Below, piece after piece: positions 1 to 12,199 of a stretch of 64,000 nt of DNA; positions within the stretch are counted from its first letter, which is position 1, and each line of letters starts with the position of its first letter. The DNA is taken from contig CM076195.1 in assembly GCA_038277395.1 (NCBI GenBank), forward strand, positions 52,702,551-52,766,550, given 5' to 3'. The stretch comes from Dryocosmus kuriphilus. Its lineage: Eukaryota; Arthropoda; Insecta; Hymenoptera; Cynipidae. The notes below the pieces were generated by a model. The model worked only from the letters and a program-made list of their open reading frames with translations. It was not told the origin of the DNA and searched no databases. The position numbers and the translations under genes were made by a program.

Positions 1-215
1 ACGACAGCGCCAACAGACAGACAGACACGGTCGTAAAAACCATTTTTTCGGATTCCAGGAGGTCTCAAAACGTGGAGATTTCATGAAATCCGCGAAAGTC
101 AAATTTTGCATAAATCTAATACTTTCTCTGATGAGAATGTAAAAATTGCATTTTTCAGCCAAACTGTGTAAGAAATGAAGAAATTTACGTTCTAGATATA
201 ATTTCATTGATTAGT

Positions 216-258
216 GAGCGCGAGAAACGTGATGAGAATGCGCCTGAGTAGCGGGCAG
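216..258 (+). repeat. 43-bp GC-rich conserved block of the monomer
   Basis: Runs from GAGCGCGAGAAACGTGATGA to GTAGCGGGCAG. It is the most GC-rich part of the monomer outside the core, and it is nearly unchanged in every clean copy from 216 to 53242. The main difference separates GCCTGAGTAGCGGG (left array, B type) from GCCTGCGTATAGGG (A type) and GCCTGCGTAGCGGG (right block). No function can be read from it. Confidence 0.7.
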
Positions 259-337
259 ATTTTTCAATAACTATCCAATCCGATTAGTCGCTGAAAAGTG
301 GTTTTCTTTGTATTTCATAACATATTTCACGGATAAC

Positions 338-487
338 TCAAAAACTACGCGTCTGATCAAAAAAATGGTTGAAAACAATTTTATAGATCTTTTTGAGGGG
401 AACAACTTTGTTTCACATTATTTTTCTGTATCTTGCATACTTTGGCGGGAAATTTGAGAAACTTGATTTTTAATAATTTTTTATCGA
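338..487 (+). repeat. Internal module M1 of the monomer
   Basis: First of three diverged copies of a unit of about 150 bp inside each monomer. It opens with CTCAAAAACTACGCG and a CAAAAAAATGGTT-like stretch. TTATAGATCTTTTT and GAACAAC follow, then CTGTATCTTGCATACTTTGG and an AT-rich tail ending before ATTAAAACAAAAACCG. The same landmarks return in the same order in M2 and M3, which shows that they share an origin. Confidence 0.8.
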
Positions 488-637
488 TTAAAACAAAAAC
501 CGTGCATTTTATGAAAAAATGGTTGTAAACAAAATTTGTAGATCTTTTTAAATGAACAACCTTGTTTTTTACATTTTTTTGTATCTTGAATATTTTGGCG
601 GGAAACCACAGTTTTAATTTTAATAGCGTTTTCTTGA
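488..637 (+). repeat. Internal module M2 of the monomer
   Basis: Second copy of the module. It opens with TTAAAACAAAAACCGTGCAT, has ATGAAAAAATGGTT, TTGTAGATCTTTTTAAATG and AACAACC, then TTTTTTTGTATCTTGAATAT and TTTGGCGGGAAACC, and ends at GCGTTTTCTTGA. It is closest to M1: the TTTGGCGGGAAA string is shared and serves as an exchange point in two shortened monomers near 19.3 and 25.85 kb. Confidence 0.8.
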
Positions 638-793
638 TTAAAACAAAAACGGTTCATTTTATCAAAAAACTGTTAAGACAAAATTTGTAGAATTTTTGAG
701 ATGAACAATCTTACTTACTGACGTTTTTTTTGTATCTCTCATAGTTTAGCCGGAAAATGGATTTTTTGATTTTGTGAAAACCGTTTTTTGATG
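638..793 (+). repeat. Internal module M3 of the monomer
   Basis: Third copy of the module. It opens with TTAAAACAAAAACGGTTCAT, then ATCAAAAAACTGTT, TTGTAGAATTTTTGAG, GAACAAT, TTTGTATCTCTCATAGTTTA and GCCGGAAAATGG, and ends near AACCGTTTTTTGATG. It is more diverged than M1 and M2. A fourth start, ATAAAACCATAACCGTTCG, follows at 794 but fades after about 35 bp. Confidence 0.75.
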
Positions 794-922
794 GATAAAA
801 CCATAACCGTTCGTCAAAAACCGCTGGTTAACAAACCCGTCCTTTCCTTTTGGACCGTAAAGGAGTGTGCCAAAGTGCAATCCAATCCGATTAGTACTTC
901 GAAGGTTATCCTGGGAACAGGC

Positions 923-982
923 GACAACGACGACGACAACGACAACGACGACAACGACAACGACGACAACGACAACGACGAC
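923..982 (+). repeat. Triplet-rich minisatellite core, 15-bp period
   Basis: The core is built of GAC and AAC triplets, mostly with the period GACAACGACAACGAC, and ends at AGCGCCAACAGACAG. There is one core per monomer. Length varies from about 18 bp (near 48.2-50.1 kb) through about 24 bp (A monomers) and 48 bp (B monomers) to about 70 bp in the left array. Variation is in steps of 3 and 15 bp. Translated, it gives poly-Thr, Asp/Asn, Gln/Arg, poly-Val or Leu/Ser runs depending on frame. That explains the long apparent ORFs over it. Confidence 0.9.
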
Positions 983-1052
983 AGCGCCAACAGACAGACA
1001 GACACGGTCGCAAAAACCATTTTTTCGGATCCAGGAGGTCTCAAAACGTGGA

Positions 1053-1066
1053 GATTTCATGAAATC
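1053..1066 (+). repeat. 14-bp perfect palindrome, one per monomer
   Basis: GATTTCATGAAATC equals its own reverse complement. It lies about 70 bp right of the core in almost every monomer (first copy 77-90). It is broken in part of the right block: CATGCAATCC near 48.3 and 49.3 kb, and CATCAAATCC near 50.2, 52.1 and 53.1 kb. It could be a dimeric protein site or chance conservation; the sequence alone does not decide. Confidence 0.6.
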
Positions 1067-4000
1067 CGCGAAAGTCAAATTTTGCATAAATCTAATACTT
1101 TCTCTGATGAGAATGTAAAAATTGCATGTTTCAGCCAAACTGTGTAAGAAATGAAGAAATTTACGTTCTAGATATAATATCATTGATTAAAGTGAGCGCG
1201 AGAAACGTGATGAGAATGCGCCTGAGTAGCGGGCAGATTTTTCAATAACTATCCAATCCGATTAGTCCCTGAAAAGTGGTTTTCTTTGCATTTCATAATA
1301 TATTTCACGGATATGACTCAAAAACTACGCGTCTGATCAAAAAAATGATCGAAAACAATTTTATAGACCTTTTTAGGTGAACAACTTTCTTTAACATTAT
1401 TTTTCTGTATCTTGCATACTTTGGCGGGAAATTTGAGAAACTTGATTTTTAATAATTTTTTATCGATTAAAACAAAAAAATCGTGCATTTTATGAAAAAA
1501 TGTTGAAACAAAATTTGTAGATCTTTTTAAATGTAACAACCTTGTTTTAACCATTTTTTTGTATCTTGAATATTTTGGCGGGAAACCACAGTTTTTTAAT
1601 TTTAATAGCGTTTTCTTGATTAAAACAAAAACGGTTCATTTTATCAAAAAACTGTTAAGACAAAATTTGTAGAATTTTTGAGGTGAACAATCTTACTTTG
1701 GGACGTTTTTTTTGTATCTCTCATAGTTTAGCCGGAAAATGGATTTTTTGATTTTGTGAAAACCGTTTTTGATGGATAAAAAACATAACCGTTCGTCAAA
1801 AACCGCTGGTTAACAAACCCGTCCTTTCCTTTTGGACCTAAAGAGTGTGCCAAAGTGCAATCCAATCCGATTAGTCCTTCGAAGGTTATCGTGGGAACAG
1901 ACGACAACGAAGACAACGACGACAACGACAACGACGACAACGACAACGACGACAACGACAACGACGACAGCGCCAACAGACAGACAGACACGGTCGTAAA
2001 AAAACCATTTTTTCGGATTCCGGAGGTCTCAAAACGTGGAGATTTCATGAAATCCGCGAAAGTCAAATTTTGCATAAATCTAATACTTTCTCTGATGAGA
2101 ATGTAAAAATTGCATTTTTCAGCCAAACTGTGTAAGAAATGAAGAAATTTACGTTCTAGATATAATATCATTGATTAAGAGCGCGAGAAACGTGATGAGA
2201 ATGCGCCTGAGTAGCGGGCAGATTTTTCAATAACTATCCAATCCGATTAGTCGCTGAAAAGTGGTTTTCTTTGCATTTCATAACATATTTCACGGATAAC
2301 TCAAAAACTATGCGTCTGATCAAAAAAATGATCGAAAACAATTTTATAGATCCTTTTGAGGTGAACAACTTTCTTTAACATTATTTTTCTGTATCTTGCA
2401 TACTTTGGCGGGAAATTTGAGAATCTTGATCTTTAATAATGTTTTATCGATTAAAACAAAAACCGTGCATTTTATGAAAAAATAGTTGAAACAAAATTTG
2501 TACATTTTTCAAATGTAACAACTTTGTTGTTTACCATTTTTTTGTATCTTGAATATTTTGGCAAGAAACCACAGTTTTTTAATTTTAATAGCGTTTTCTT
2601 GATTAAAACAAAAACGGTTCATTTTATCAAAAAACTGTTAAGACAAAATTTGTAGAATTTTTAAGGTGAACAATCTTACTTTGGGACGTTTTTTTTGTAT
2701 CTCTCATAGTTTAGCCGGAAAATGGATTTTTTGATTTTGTGAAAACCGTTTTTGATGGATAAAACATAACCGTTCGTCAAAAACCGCTGGTTAACAAACC
2801 CGTCCTTTCCTTTTGGACCGTAAAGGAGTGTGCCAAAGTGCAATCCAATCCGATTAGTACTTCGAAGGTTATCCTGGGAACAGGCGACGACAACGACGAC
2901 AACGACGACGACGACAACGACAACGACGACAACGACAACGACGACAGCGCCAACAGACAGACAGACACGGTCGTAAAAACCATTTTTTCGGATTCCGGAG
3001 GTCTCAAAACGTGGAGATTTCATGAAATCCGCGAAAGTCAAATTTTGCATAAATCTAATACTTTCTCTGATGAGAATGTAAAAATTGCATGTTTCAGCCA
3101 AACTGTGTAAGAAATGAAGAAATTTACGTTCTAGATATAATATCATTGATTAAGGAGCGCGAGAAACGTGATGAGAATGCGCCTGAGTAGCGGGCAGATT
3201 TTTCAATAACTATCCAATCCGATTAGTCCTGAAAAGTGGTTTTCTTTGCATTTCATAACATATTTCACGGATAACTCAAAAACTATGCGTCTGATCAAAA
3301 AAAAATGATCGAAAACAATTTTATAGATCCTTTTTAAGGTGAACAACTTTCTTTAACATTATTTTTCTGTATCTTGCATACTTTGGCGGGAAATTTGAGA
3401 ACCTTGATCTTTAATAATGTTTTATCGATTAAAACAAAAACCGTGCATTTTATGAAACAATAGTTGAAACAAAATTTGTACATCTTTTTAAATGTAACAA
3501 CTTTGTTGTTTACCATTTTTTTGTATCTTGAATATGTTGGCAAGAAACCACAGTTTTTAATTTTTAATAGCGTTTTCTTGATTAAAACAAAAACGGTTCA
3601 TTTTATCAAAAAACTGTTAAGACAAAATTTGTAGAATTTTTTGAGGTGAACAATCTTACTTTGGGACGTTTTTTTTGTATCTCTCATAGTTTAGCCGGAA
3701 AATGGATTTTTTGATTTTGTGAAAACCGTTTTTGATGGATAAAATCATAACCGTTCGTCAAAAACCGCTGGTTAACAAACCCGTCCTTTCCTTTTGGACC
3801 GTATAAAGAGTGTGCCAAAGTGCAATCCAATCCGATTAGTACTTCGAAGGTTATCCTGGGAACAGGCGACAACTACGACAACGACGACAACGACAACGAC
3901 GACAACGACAACGACGACAACGACAACGACGACAGCGCCAACAGACAGACAGACACGGTCGCAAAAACCATTTTTTCGGATCCAGGAGGTCTCAAAACGT

Positions 4001-7000
4001 GGAGATTTCATGAAATCCGCGAAAGTCAAATTTTGCATAAATCTAATACTTTCTCTGATGAGAATGTAAAAATTGCATTTTTCAGCCAAACTGTGTAAGA
4101 AATGAAGAAATTTACGTTCTAGATATAATTTCATTGATTAAAGAGCGCGAGAAACGTGATGAGAATGCGCCTGAGTAGCGGGCAGATTTTTCAATAACTA
4201 TCCAATCCGATTAGTCGCTGAAAATTGGTTTTCTTTGCATTTCATAATATATTTCACGGATAACTCAAAAACTATGCGTCTGATCAAAAAAATGATTGAA
4301 AACAATTTTATAGATCTTTTTGGGTGAACAACTTTTTTAACATTATTTTTCTGTATCTTGCATACTTTGGCGGGAAATTTGAGAACCTTGATTTTTAATA
4401 ATGTTTTATCGATTAAAACAAAAACCGTGCATTTTATGAAAAAATGGTTGAAACAAAATTTGTAGAACTTTTTAAATGTAACAACCTTGTCCTTTACCAT
4501 TTTTTTGTATCTTGAATATTTGGCAAGAAACCCCAGTTTTTTAAATTTTAATAGCGTTTTCTTGATTAAAACAAAAACGGTTCATTTTATCAAAAAACTG
4601 TTAAGACAAAATTTGTAGAATTTTTGAAGGTGAACAATCTTACTTTGGGACGTTTTTTTTTTTTTTGTATCTCTCATAGTTTAGCCGGAAAATGGATTTT
4701 TTGATTTTGTGAAAACCGTTTTTGATGGATAAAACCATAACCGTTGGTCAAAAACGCTGGTTAACAAACCCGTCCTTTCCTTTTGGACCGTAAAGGAGTG
4801 TGCCAAAGTGCAATCCAATCCGATTAGTACTTCGAAGGTTATCCTGGGAACAGGCGACAACGACGACAACGACGACGACAACGACGACAACGACAACGAC
4901 GACGACAACGACGACAGCGCCAACAGACAGACAGACACGGTCGCAAAAACCATTTTTTCGGATCCAGGAGGTCTCAAAACGTGGAGATTTCATGAAATCC
5001 GCGAAAGTCAAATTTTGCATAAATCTAATACTTTCTCTGATGAGAATGTAAAAATTGCATGTTTCAGCCAAACTGTGTAAGAAATGAAGAAATTTACGTT
5101 CTAGATATAATATCATTGATTAAAGAGCGCGAGAAACGTGATGAGAATGCGCCTGAGTAGCGGGCAGATTTTTCAATAACTATCCAATCCGATTAGTCCC
5201 TGAAAAGTGGTTTTCTTTGCATTTCATAATATATTTCACGGATAACTCAAAAACTATGCGTCTGATCAAAAAAAATGATCGAAAACAATTTATAGACCTT
5301 TTTAAGGTGAACAACTTCTTTAACATTATTTTTCTGTATCTTGCATACTTTGGCGGGAAATTTGAGAACCTTGATCTTTAATAATGTTTTATCGATTAAA
5401 ACAAAAACCGTGCATTCTATGAAACAATAGTTGAAACAAAATTTGTACATCTTTTCAAATGTAACAACTTTGTTGTTTACCATTTTTTTGTATCTTGAAT
5501 ATGTTGGCAAGAAACCACAGTTTTTTAATTTTAATAGCGTTTTCTTGATTAAAACAAAAACGGTTCATTTTATCAAAAAACTGTTAAGACAAAATTTGTA
5601 GAATTTTTAAGGTGAACAATCTTACTTTGGGACGTTTTTTTTGTATCTCTCATAGTTTAGCCGGAAAATGGATTTTTTGATTTTGTGAAAACCGTTTTTG
5701 ATGGATAAAATCATAACCGTTCGTCAAAACCGCTGGTTAACAAACCCGTCCTTTCCTTTTGGACCGTAAAGGAGTGTGCCAAAGTGCAATCCAATCCGAT
5801 TAGTACTTCGAAGGTTATCGTGGGAACAGGCGACAACGACGACAACGACAACGACGACAACGACAACGACGACAACGACAACGACGACAGCGCCAACAGA
5901 CAGACAGACACGGTCGTAAAAACCATTTTTTTCGGATTCCGGAGGTCTCAAAACGTGGAGATTTCATGAAATCCGCGAAAGTCAAATTTTGCATAAATCT
6001 AATACTTTCTCTGATGAGAATGTAAAAATTGCATGTTTCAGCCAAACTGTGTAAGAAATGAAGAAATTTACGTTCTAGATATAATATCATTGATTAAGAG
6101 CGCGAGAAACGTGATGAGAATGCGCCTGAGTAGCGGGCAGATTTTTCAATAACTATCCAATCCGATTAGTCCCTGAAAAGTGGTTTTCTTTGCATTTCAT
6201 AATATATTTCACGGATAACTCAAAAACTATGCCTCTGATCAAAAAAAATAATCGAAAACAATTTTATAGATCCTTTTAAGGTGAACAACTTTCTTTAACA
6301 TTATTTTTCTGTATCTTGCATACTTTGGCGGAAAATTTGAGAACCTTGATCTTTTAATAATGTTTTATCGATTAAAACAAAAACCGTGCATTCTATGAAA
6401 CAATAGTTGAAACAAAATTTGTACATCTTTTCAAATGTAACAACTTTGTTGTTTACCATTTTTTTGTATCTTGAATATGTTGGCACAAGAAACCACAGTT
6501 TTTTAATTTTAATAGCGTTTTCTTGATTAAAACAAAAACGGTTCATTTTATCAAAAAACTGTTAAGACAAAATTTGTAGAATTTTTGAAGGTGAACAATC
6601 TTACTTTGGGACGTTTTTTTTGTATCTCTCATAGTTTAGCCGGAAAATGGATTTTTTGATTTTGTGAAAACCGTTTTTGATGGATAAAATCATAACCGTT
6701 CGTCAAAACCGCTGGTTAACAAACCCGTCCTTTCCTTTTGGACCGTAAAGGAGTGTGCCAAAGTGCAATCCAATCCGATTAGTACTTCGAAGGTTATCCT
6801 GGGAACAGGCGACAACTACGACAACGACGACAACGACAACGACGACAACGACAACGACGACAACGACAACGACGACAGCGCCAACAGACAGACAGACACG
6901 GTCGTAAAAACCATTTTTTCGGATTCCGGAGGTCTCAAAACGTGGAGATTTCATGAAATCCGCGAAAGTCAAATTTTGCATAAATCTAATACTTTCTCTG

Positions 7001-10000
7001 ATGAGAATGTAAAAATTGCATTTTTCAGCCAAACTGTGTAAGAAATGAAGAAATTTACGTTCTAGATATAATTTCATTGATTAGTGAGCGCGAGAAACGT
7101 GATGAGAATGCGCCTGCGTATAGGGCAGATTTTTCAATAACAATCCAATCCGATTAGTCGCTGAAAATTGGTTTTCTTTGCATTTCATAATATATTTCAC
7201 GGATAACTCAAAAACTACGTGTCTGATAAAAAAAATGATTGAAAACAATTTTATAGATCTTTTTGGGGTGAACAACTTTTGTTTCACATTATTTTTCCGC
7301 TGTATCTTGCATACTTTGGCGGAACATTTGAGAAACCTTATTTTTAATAATGTTTTATCGATTAAAACAAAAACCCGTGCATTTTATGAAAAAATGGTTG
7401 TAACAAAATTTATAGAATCTTTTTAAATTAACAACTTGTCCTTTACCATTTTTTTGTATCTTAAATATTTTGGCGGGAAACCCAGATTTTAAATTTTAAT
7501 AGCGTTTTCTTGATTAAAACAAAAACCGTTCATTTTATCAAAAAACTGTTAAGACAAAATTTGTAGAATTTTTGAGACGAACAATCTTACTTCTCACGTT
7601 TTTTTTTGTATCTCTCATAGTTTAGCCGGAAAATGGATTTTTTGATTTGGTGAAAACCGTTTTTGATGGATAAAACCATAACCGTTGGTCAAAAACGCTG
7701 GTTAACAAACCCGTCCTTTCCTTTTGGACCGTAAAGGAGTGTGCCAAAGTGCAATCCAATCCGATTAGTACTTCGAAGGTTATCCTGGGAACAGGCGACA
7801 ACGACGACAACGACGACAACAACGACAACGACGACAACGACAACGACGACAGCGCCAACAGACAGACAGACACGGTCGCAAAAACCATTTTTTTTCGGAT
7901 CCAGGAGGTCTCAAAACGTGGAGATTTCATGAAATCCGCGAAAGTCAAATTTTGCATAAATCTAATACTTTCTCTGATGAGAATGTAAAAATTGCATGTT
8001 TCAGCCAAACTGTGTAAGAAATGAAGAAATTTACGTTCTAGATATAATATCATTGATTAAAGAGCGCGAGAAACGTGATGAGAATGCGCCTGAGTAGCGG
8101 GCAGATTTTTCAATAACTATCCAATCCGATTAGTCCCTGAAAAGTGGTTTTCTTTGCATTTCATAATATATTTCACGGATAACTCAAAAACTATGCGTCT
8201 GATCAAAAAAAATGATCGAAAACAATTTATAGACCTTTTTAAGGTGAACAACTTTCTTTAACATTATTTTTCTGTATCTTGCATACTTTGGCGGGAAATT
8301 TGAGAACCTTGATCTTTAATAATGTTTTATCGATTAAAACAAAAACCGTGCATTCTATGAAACAATAGTTGAAACAAAATTTGTACATCTTTTCAAATGT
8401 AACAACTTTGTTGTTTACCATTTTTTTGTATCTTGAATATTTTGGCAAGAAACCACAGTTTTTTAATTTTAATAGCGTTTTCTTGATTAAAACAAAAACG
8501 GTTCATTTTATCAAAAAACTGTTAAGACAAAATTTGTAGAATTTTTAAGGTGAACAATCTTACTTTGGGACGTTTTTTTTTTGTATCTCTCATAGTTTAG
8601 CCGGAAAATGGATTTTTTGATTTTGTGAAAACCGTTTTTGATGGATAAAATCATAACCGTTCGTCAAAACCGCTGGTTAACAAACCCGTCCTTTCCTTTT
8701 GGACCGTAAAGGAGTGTGCCAAAGTGCAATCCAATCCGATTAGTACTTCGAAGGTTATCCTGGGAACAGGCGACAACTACGACAACGACGACAACGACAA
8801 CGACGACACGACAACGACGACAACGACGAAACGACGACAGCGCCAACAGACAGACAGACACGGTCGTAAAAACCATTTTTTTCGGATCCAGGAGGTCTCA
8901 AAACGTGGAGATTTCATGAAATCCGCGAAAGTCAAATTTTGCATAAATCTAATACTTTCTCTGATGAGAATGTAAAAATTGCATGTTTCAGCCAAACTGT
9001 GTAAGAAATGAAGAAATTTACGTTCTAGATATAATATCATTGATTAGTGAGCGCGAGAAACGTGATGAGAATGCGCCTGAGTAGCGGGCAGATTTTTCAA
9101 TAACTATCCAATCCGATTAGTCGCTGAAAAGTGGTTTTCTTTGCATTTCATAATATATTTCACGGATAACTCAAAAACTACGTGTCTGATCAAAAAAATG
9201 ATTGAAAACAATTTTATAGATCTTTTTGAGGGTGAACAACTTTGTTTCACATTATTTTTCTGTATCTTGCATACTTTGGCGGGAAATTTGAGAAACTTAA
9301 TCTTTTTAATAATGTTTTATCGATTAAAACAAAAACCGTGCATTTTGTGAAAAAATGGTTGAAACAAAATTTATAGATCTTTTTAAATGAACAACCTTGT
9401 TTTTTAAACATTTTTTTGTATCTTGAATATTTTGGCGGGAAACCCAGTTTTTAATTTTTAATAGCGTTTTCTTGATTAAAACAAAAACCGTTCATTTTAT
9501 CAAAAAACTGTTAAGACAAAATTTGTAGAATTTTTGAGGTGAACAATCTTACTTTCTCACGTTTTTTTTTGTATCTCTCATAGTTTTAGCCGGAAAATGG
9601 ATTTTTTGATTTTGTGAAAACCGTTTTTGATGGATAAAACCATAACCGTTCGTCAAAAACGCTGGTTAACAAACCCGTCCTTTCCTTTTGGACCGTAAAG
9701 GAGTGTGCCAAAGTGCAATCCAATCCGATTAGTACTTCGAAGGTTATCCTGGGAACAGGCGACAACGACGACAACGACGACAACAACAACGACGACGACA
9801 ACGACACAGCGCCAACAGACAGACAGACACAGACACGGTCGCAAAAACCATTTTTTCGGATTCCAGGAGGTCTCAAAACGTGGAGATTTCATGAAATCCG
9901 CGAAAGTCAAATTTTGCATAAATCTAATACTTTCTCTGATGAGAATGTAAAAATTGCATGTTTCAGCCAAACTGTGTAAGAAATGAAGAAATTTACGTTC

Positions 10001-12199
10001 TAGATATAATATCATTGATTAAAGAGCGCGAGAAACGTGATGAGAATGCGCCTGAGTAGCGGGCAGATTTTTCAAAAACTATCCAATCCGATTAGTCGCT
10101 GAAAAGTGGTTTTCTTTGTGTTTCATAATATATATTTCACGAATGACTCAAAAACTACGCGTCTGATCAAAAAAATGATCAGAAAACAATTTATAGACCT
10201 TTTTAGGGGAACAACTTTGTTTCACATTATTTTTCTGTATCTTGCATACTTTGGCGGGAAAATTTGAGAAACTTGATTTTTAATAATTTTTTATCGATTA
10301 AAACAAAAATCGTGCATTTATGAAAAAATGGTTGAAACAAAATTTGTAGATCTTTTTAAATGTAACAACTTTGTTTTTTACCATTTTTTTGTATCTTGAA
10401 TATTTTGGCGGGAAACCACAGTTTTTAATTTTAATAGCGTTTTCTTGATTAAAACAAAAACGGTTCATTTTATCAAAAAACTGTCAAGACAAAATTTGTA
10501 GAATTTTTGAGATGAACAATCTTACTTACAGACGTTTTTTTTTGTATCTCTCATAGTTTAGCCGGAAAATGGATTTCTTGATTTTATGAAAACAGTTTTT
10601 GATGGGGAAAAACCATAACCGTTGGTCAAAAACCGCTGGTTAACGAACTCGTCCTTTCCTTTTGGACCTCAAAGAAGTGTGCCAAAGTGCAATCCCATCC
10701 GATTAGTCCTTCGAAATGTATCGTGGGAACAGACGACAGCGACAACGACGACAACGACGACAACGACGACAACGACAACGACAACAGCGCCAACAGACAG
10801 ACAGACACGGTCGTAAAAACCATGATTTCGGATTCAGGAGGTCTCAAAGCGTGGAGATTGCATGAAATCCGCGAAAGTCAAATTTTGCATAAATCTAATA
10901 CTTTCTCTGATGATAATGTAAAAATTGCATTTTTCAGCCAAACTGTGTAAGAAACGAAGAAATTTGCGTTCTAGATATAATTTCATTGATTAGTGAGCGC
11001 GAGGAACGTGATGAGAAAGCGCCTGAGTAGCGGGCAGATTTTTCAATAACTATACAATCCGATTAGTCGCTGAAAAGTGGTTTTCTTTGTATTTCATAAC
11101 ATATTTCACGAATGACTCAAAAACTATGCCTCTGATCAAAAAAATAATCGAAAACAATTTTATAGATCCTTTTAAGGTGAACAACTTTCTTTAACATTAT
11201 TTTTCTGTATCTTGCATACTTTGGCGGGAAATTTGAGAACCTTGATCTTTAATAATGTTTTATCGATTAAAACAAAAACCGTGCATTCTATGAAACAATA
11301 GTTGAAACAAAATTTGTACATCTTTTCAAATGTAACAACTTTGTTGTTTACCATTTTTTTGTATCTTGAATATGTTGGCAAGAAACCACAGTTTTTTAAT
11401 TTTAATAGCGTTTTCTTGATTAAAACAAAAACGGTTCATTTTATCAAAAAACTGTTAAGACAAAATTTGTAGAATTTTTAAGGTGAACAATCTTACTTTG
11501 GGATGTTTTTTTTGTATCTCTCATAGTTTAGCCGGAAAATGGATTTTTTGATTTTGTGAAAACCGTTTTTGATGGATAAAATCATAACCGTTCGTCAAAA
11601 CCGCTGGTTAACAAACCCGTCCTTTCCTTTTGGTCCGTAAAGGAGTGTGCCAAAGTGCAATCCAATCCGATTAGTACTTCGAAGGTTATCCTGGGAACAG
11701 GCGACAACGACGACAACTACGACAACGACAACGACGACAACGACAACGACGACAGCGCCAACAGACAGACACGGTCGCAAAAACCATTCTTTCGGATTCA
11801 GGAGGTCTCAAAACGTGGAGATTTCATGAAATCCGCGAAAGTCAAATTTTGCATAAATCTAATACTTTCTCTGATGAGATTGTAAAAATTGCATTTTTCA
11901 GCAAAACTGTGTAAGAAGTAGAGATATTTACGTTCTAGATATAATATCATTGATTAGTGAGCACGAGGAACGTGATGAGAATGCGCCTGAGTAGCGGGCA
12001 GATTTTTCAATAACTATCCAATCCGATTAGTCGCTGAAAAGTGGTTTTCTTTGCATTTCATAATATACTTCACGAATAACTCAAAAACTACACGTCTGAT
12101 CAAAAAAATGTTAGAGAACAATTTTATAGACGTTTTCGACGGGAACAACTAGCTTTACCATTATTTTTCTGTATCTTGCATACTTTGGCGGCAAATTGA

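Larger units (their letters stand above)
216..1193 (+). repeat. Reference satellite monomer (978 bp) with map
   Basis: This is the first complete monomer, used here as the map for the family. In order it holds: a 43-bp GC-rich block (216-258); a segment with CAATCCGATTAGT near 265; three degenerate modules of about 150 bp (338-487, 488-637, 638-793) and the start of a fourth (794-829); a second CAATCCGATTAGT near 882; the triplet core (923-982); a short CAGACAGACAGACA run; a palindromic 14-mer (1053-1066); and an AT-rich linker to the next GAGCGCGAG. The order is kept in nearly every monomer. The start point is arbitrary because the repeat is tandem. I do not recognise the family by name. Confidence 0.9.

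Noticed and set aside
890..925. CENP-B-box-like string CTTCGAAGGTTATCGTGGGA
   Set aside because: It recalls the start TTCG and end GGGA of the box but is three bases too long and lacks the required spacing. In B monomers the string differs as well.
788..1147. Frames with Asp/Asn, poly-Thr, Leu/Ser or poly-Val tracts, here and in every monomer, as protein genes
   Set aside because: They are translations of the GAC/AAC core and its flanks in different frames of one tandem repeat. They overlap on both strands and are broken by small indels in many monomers.
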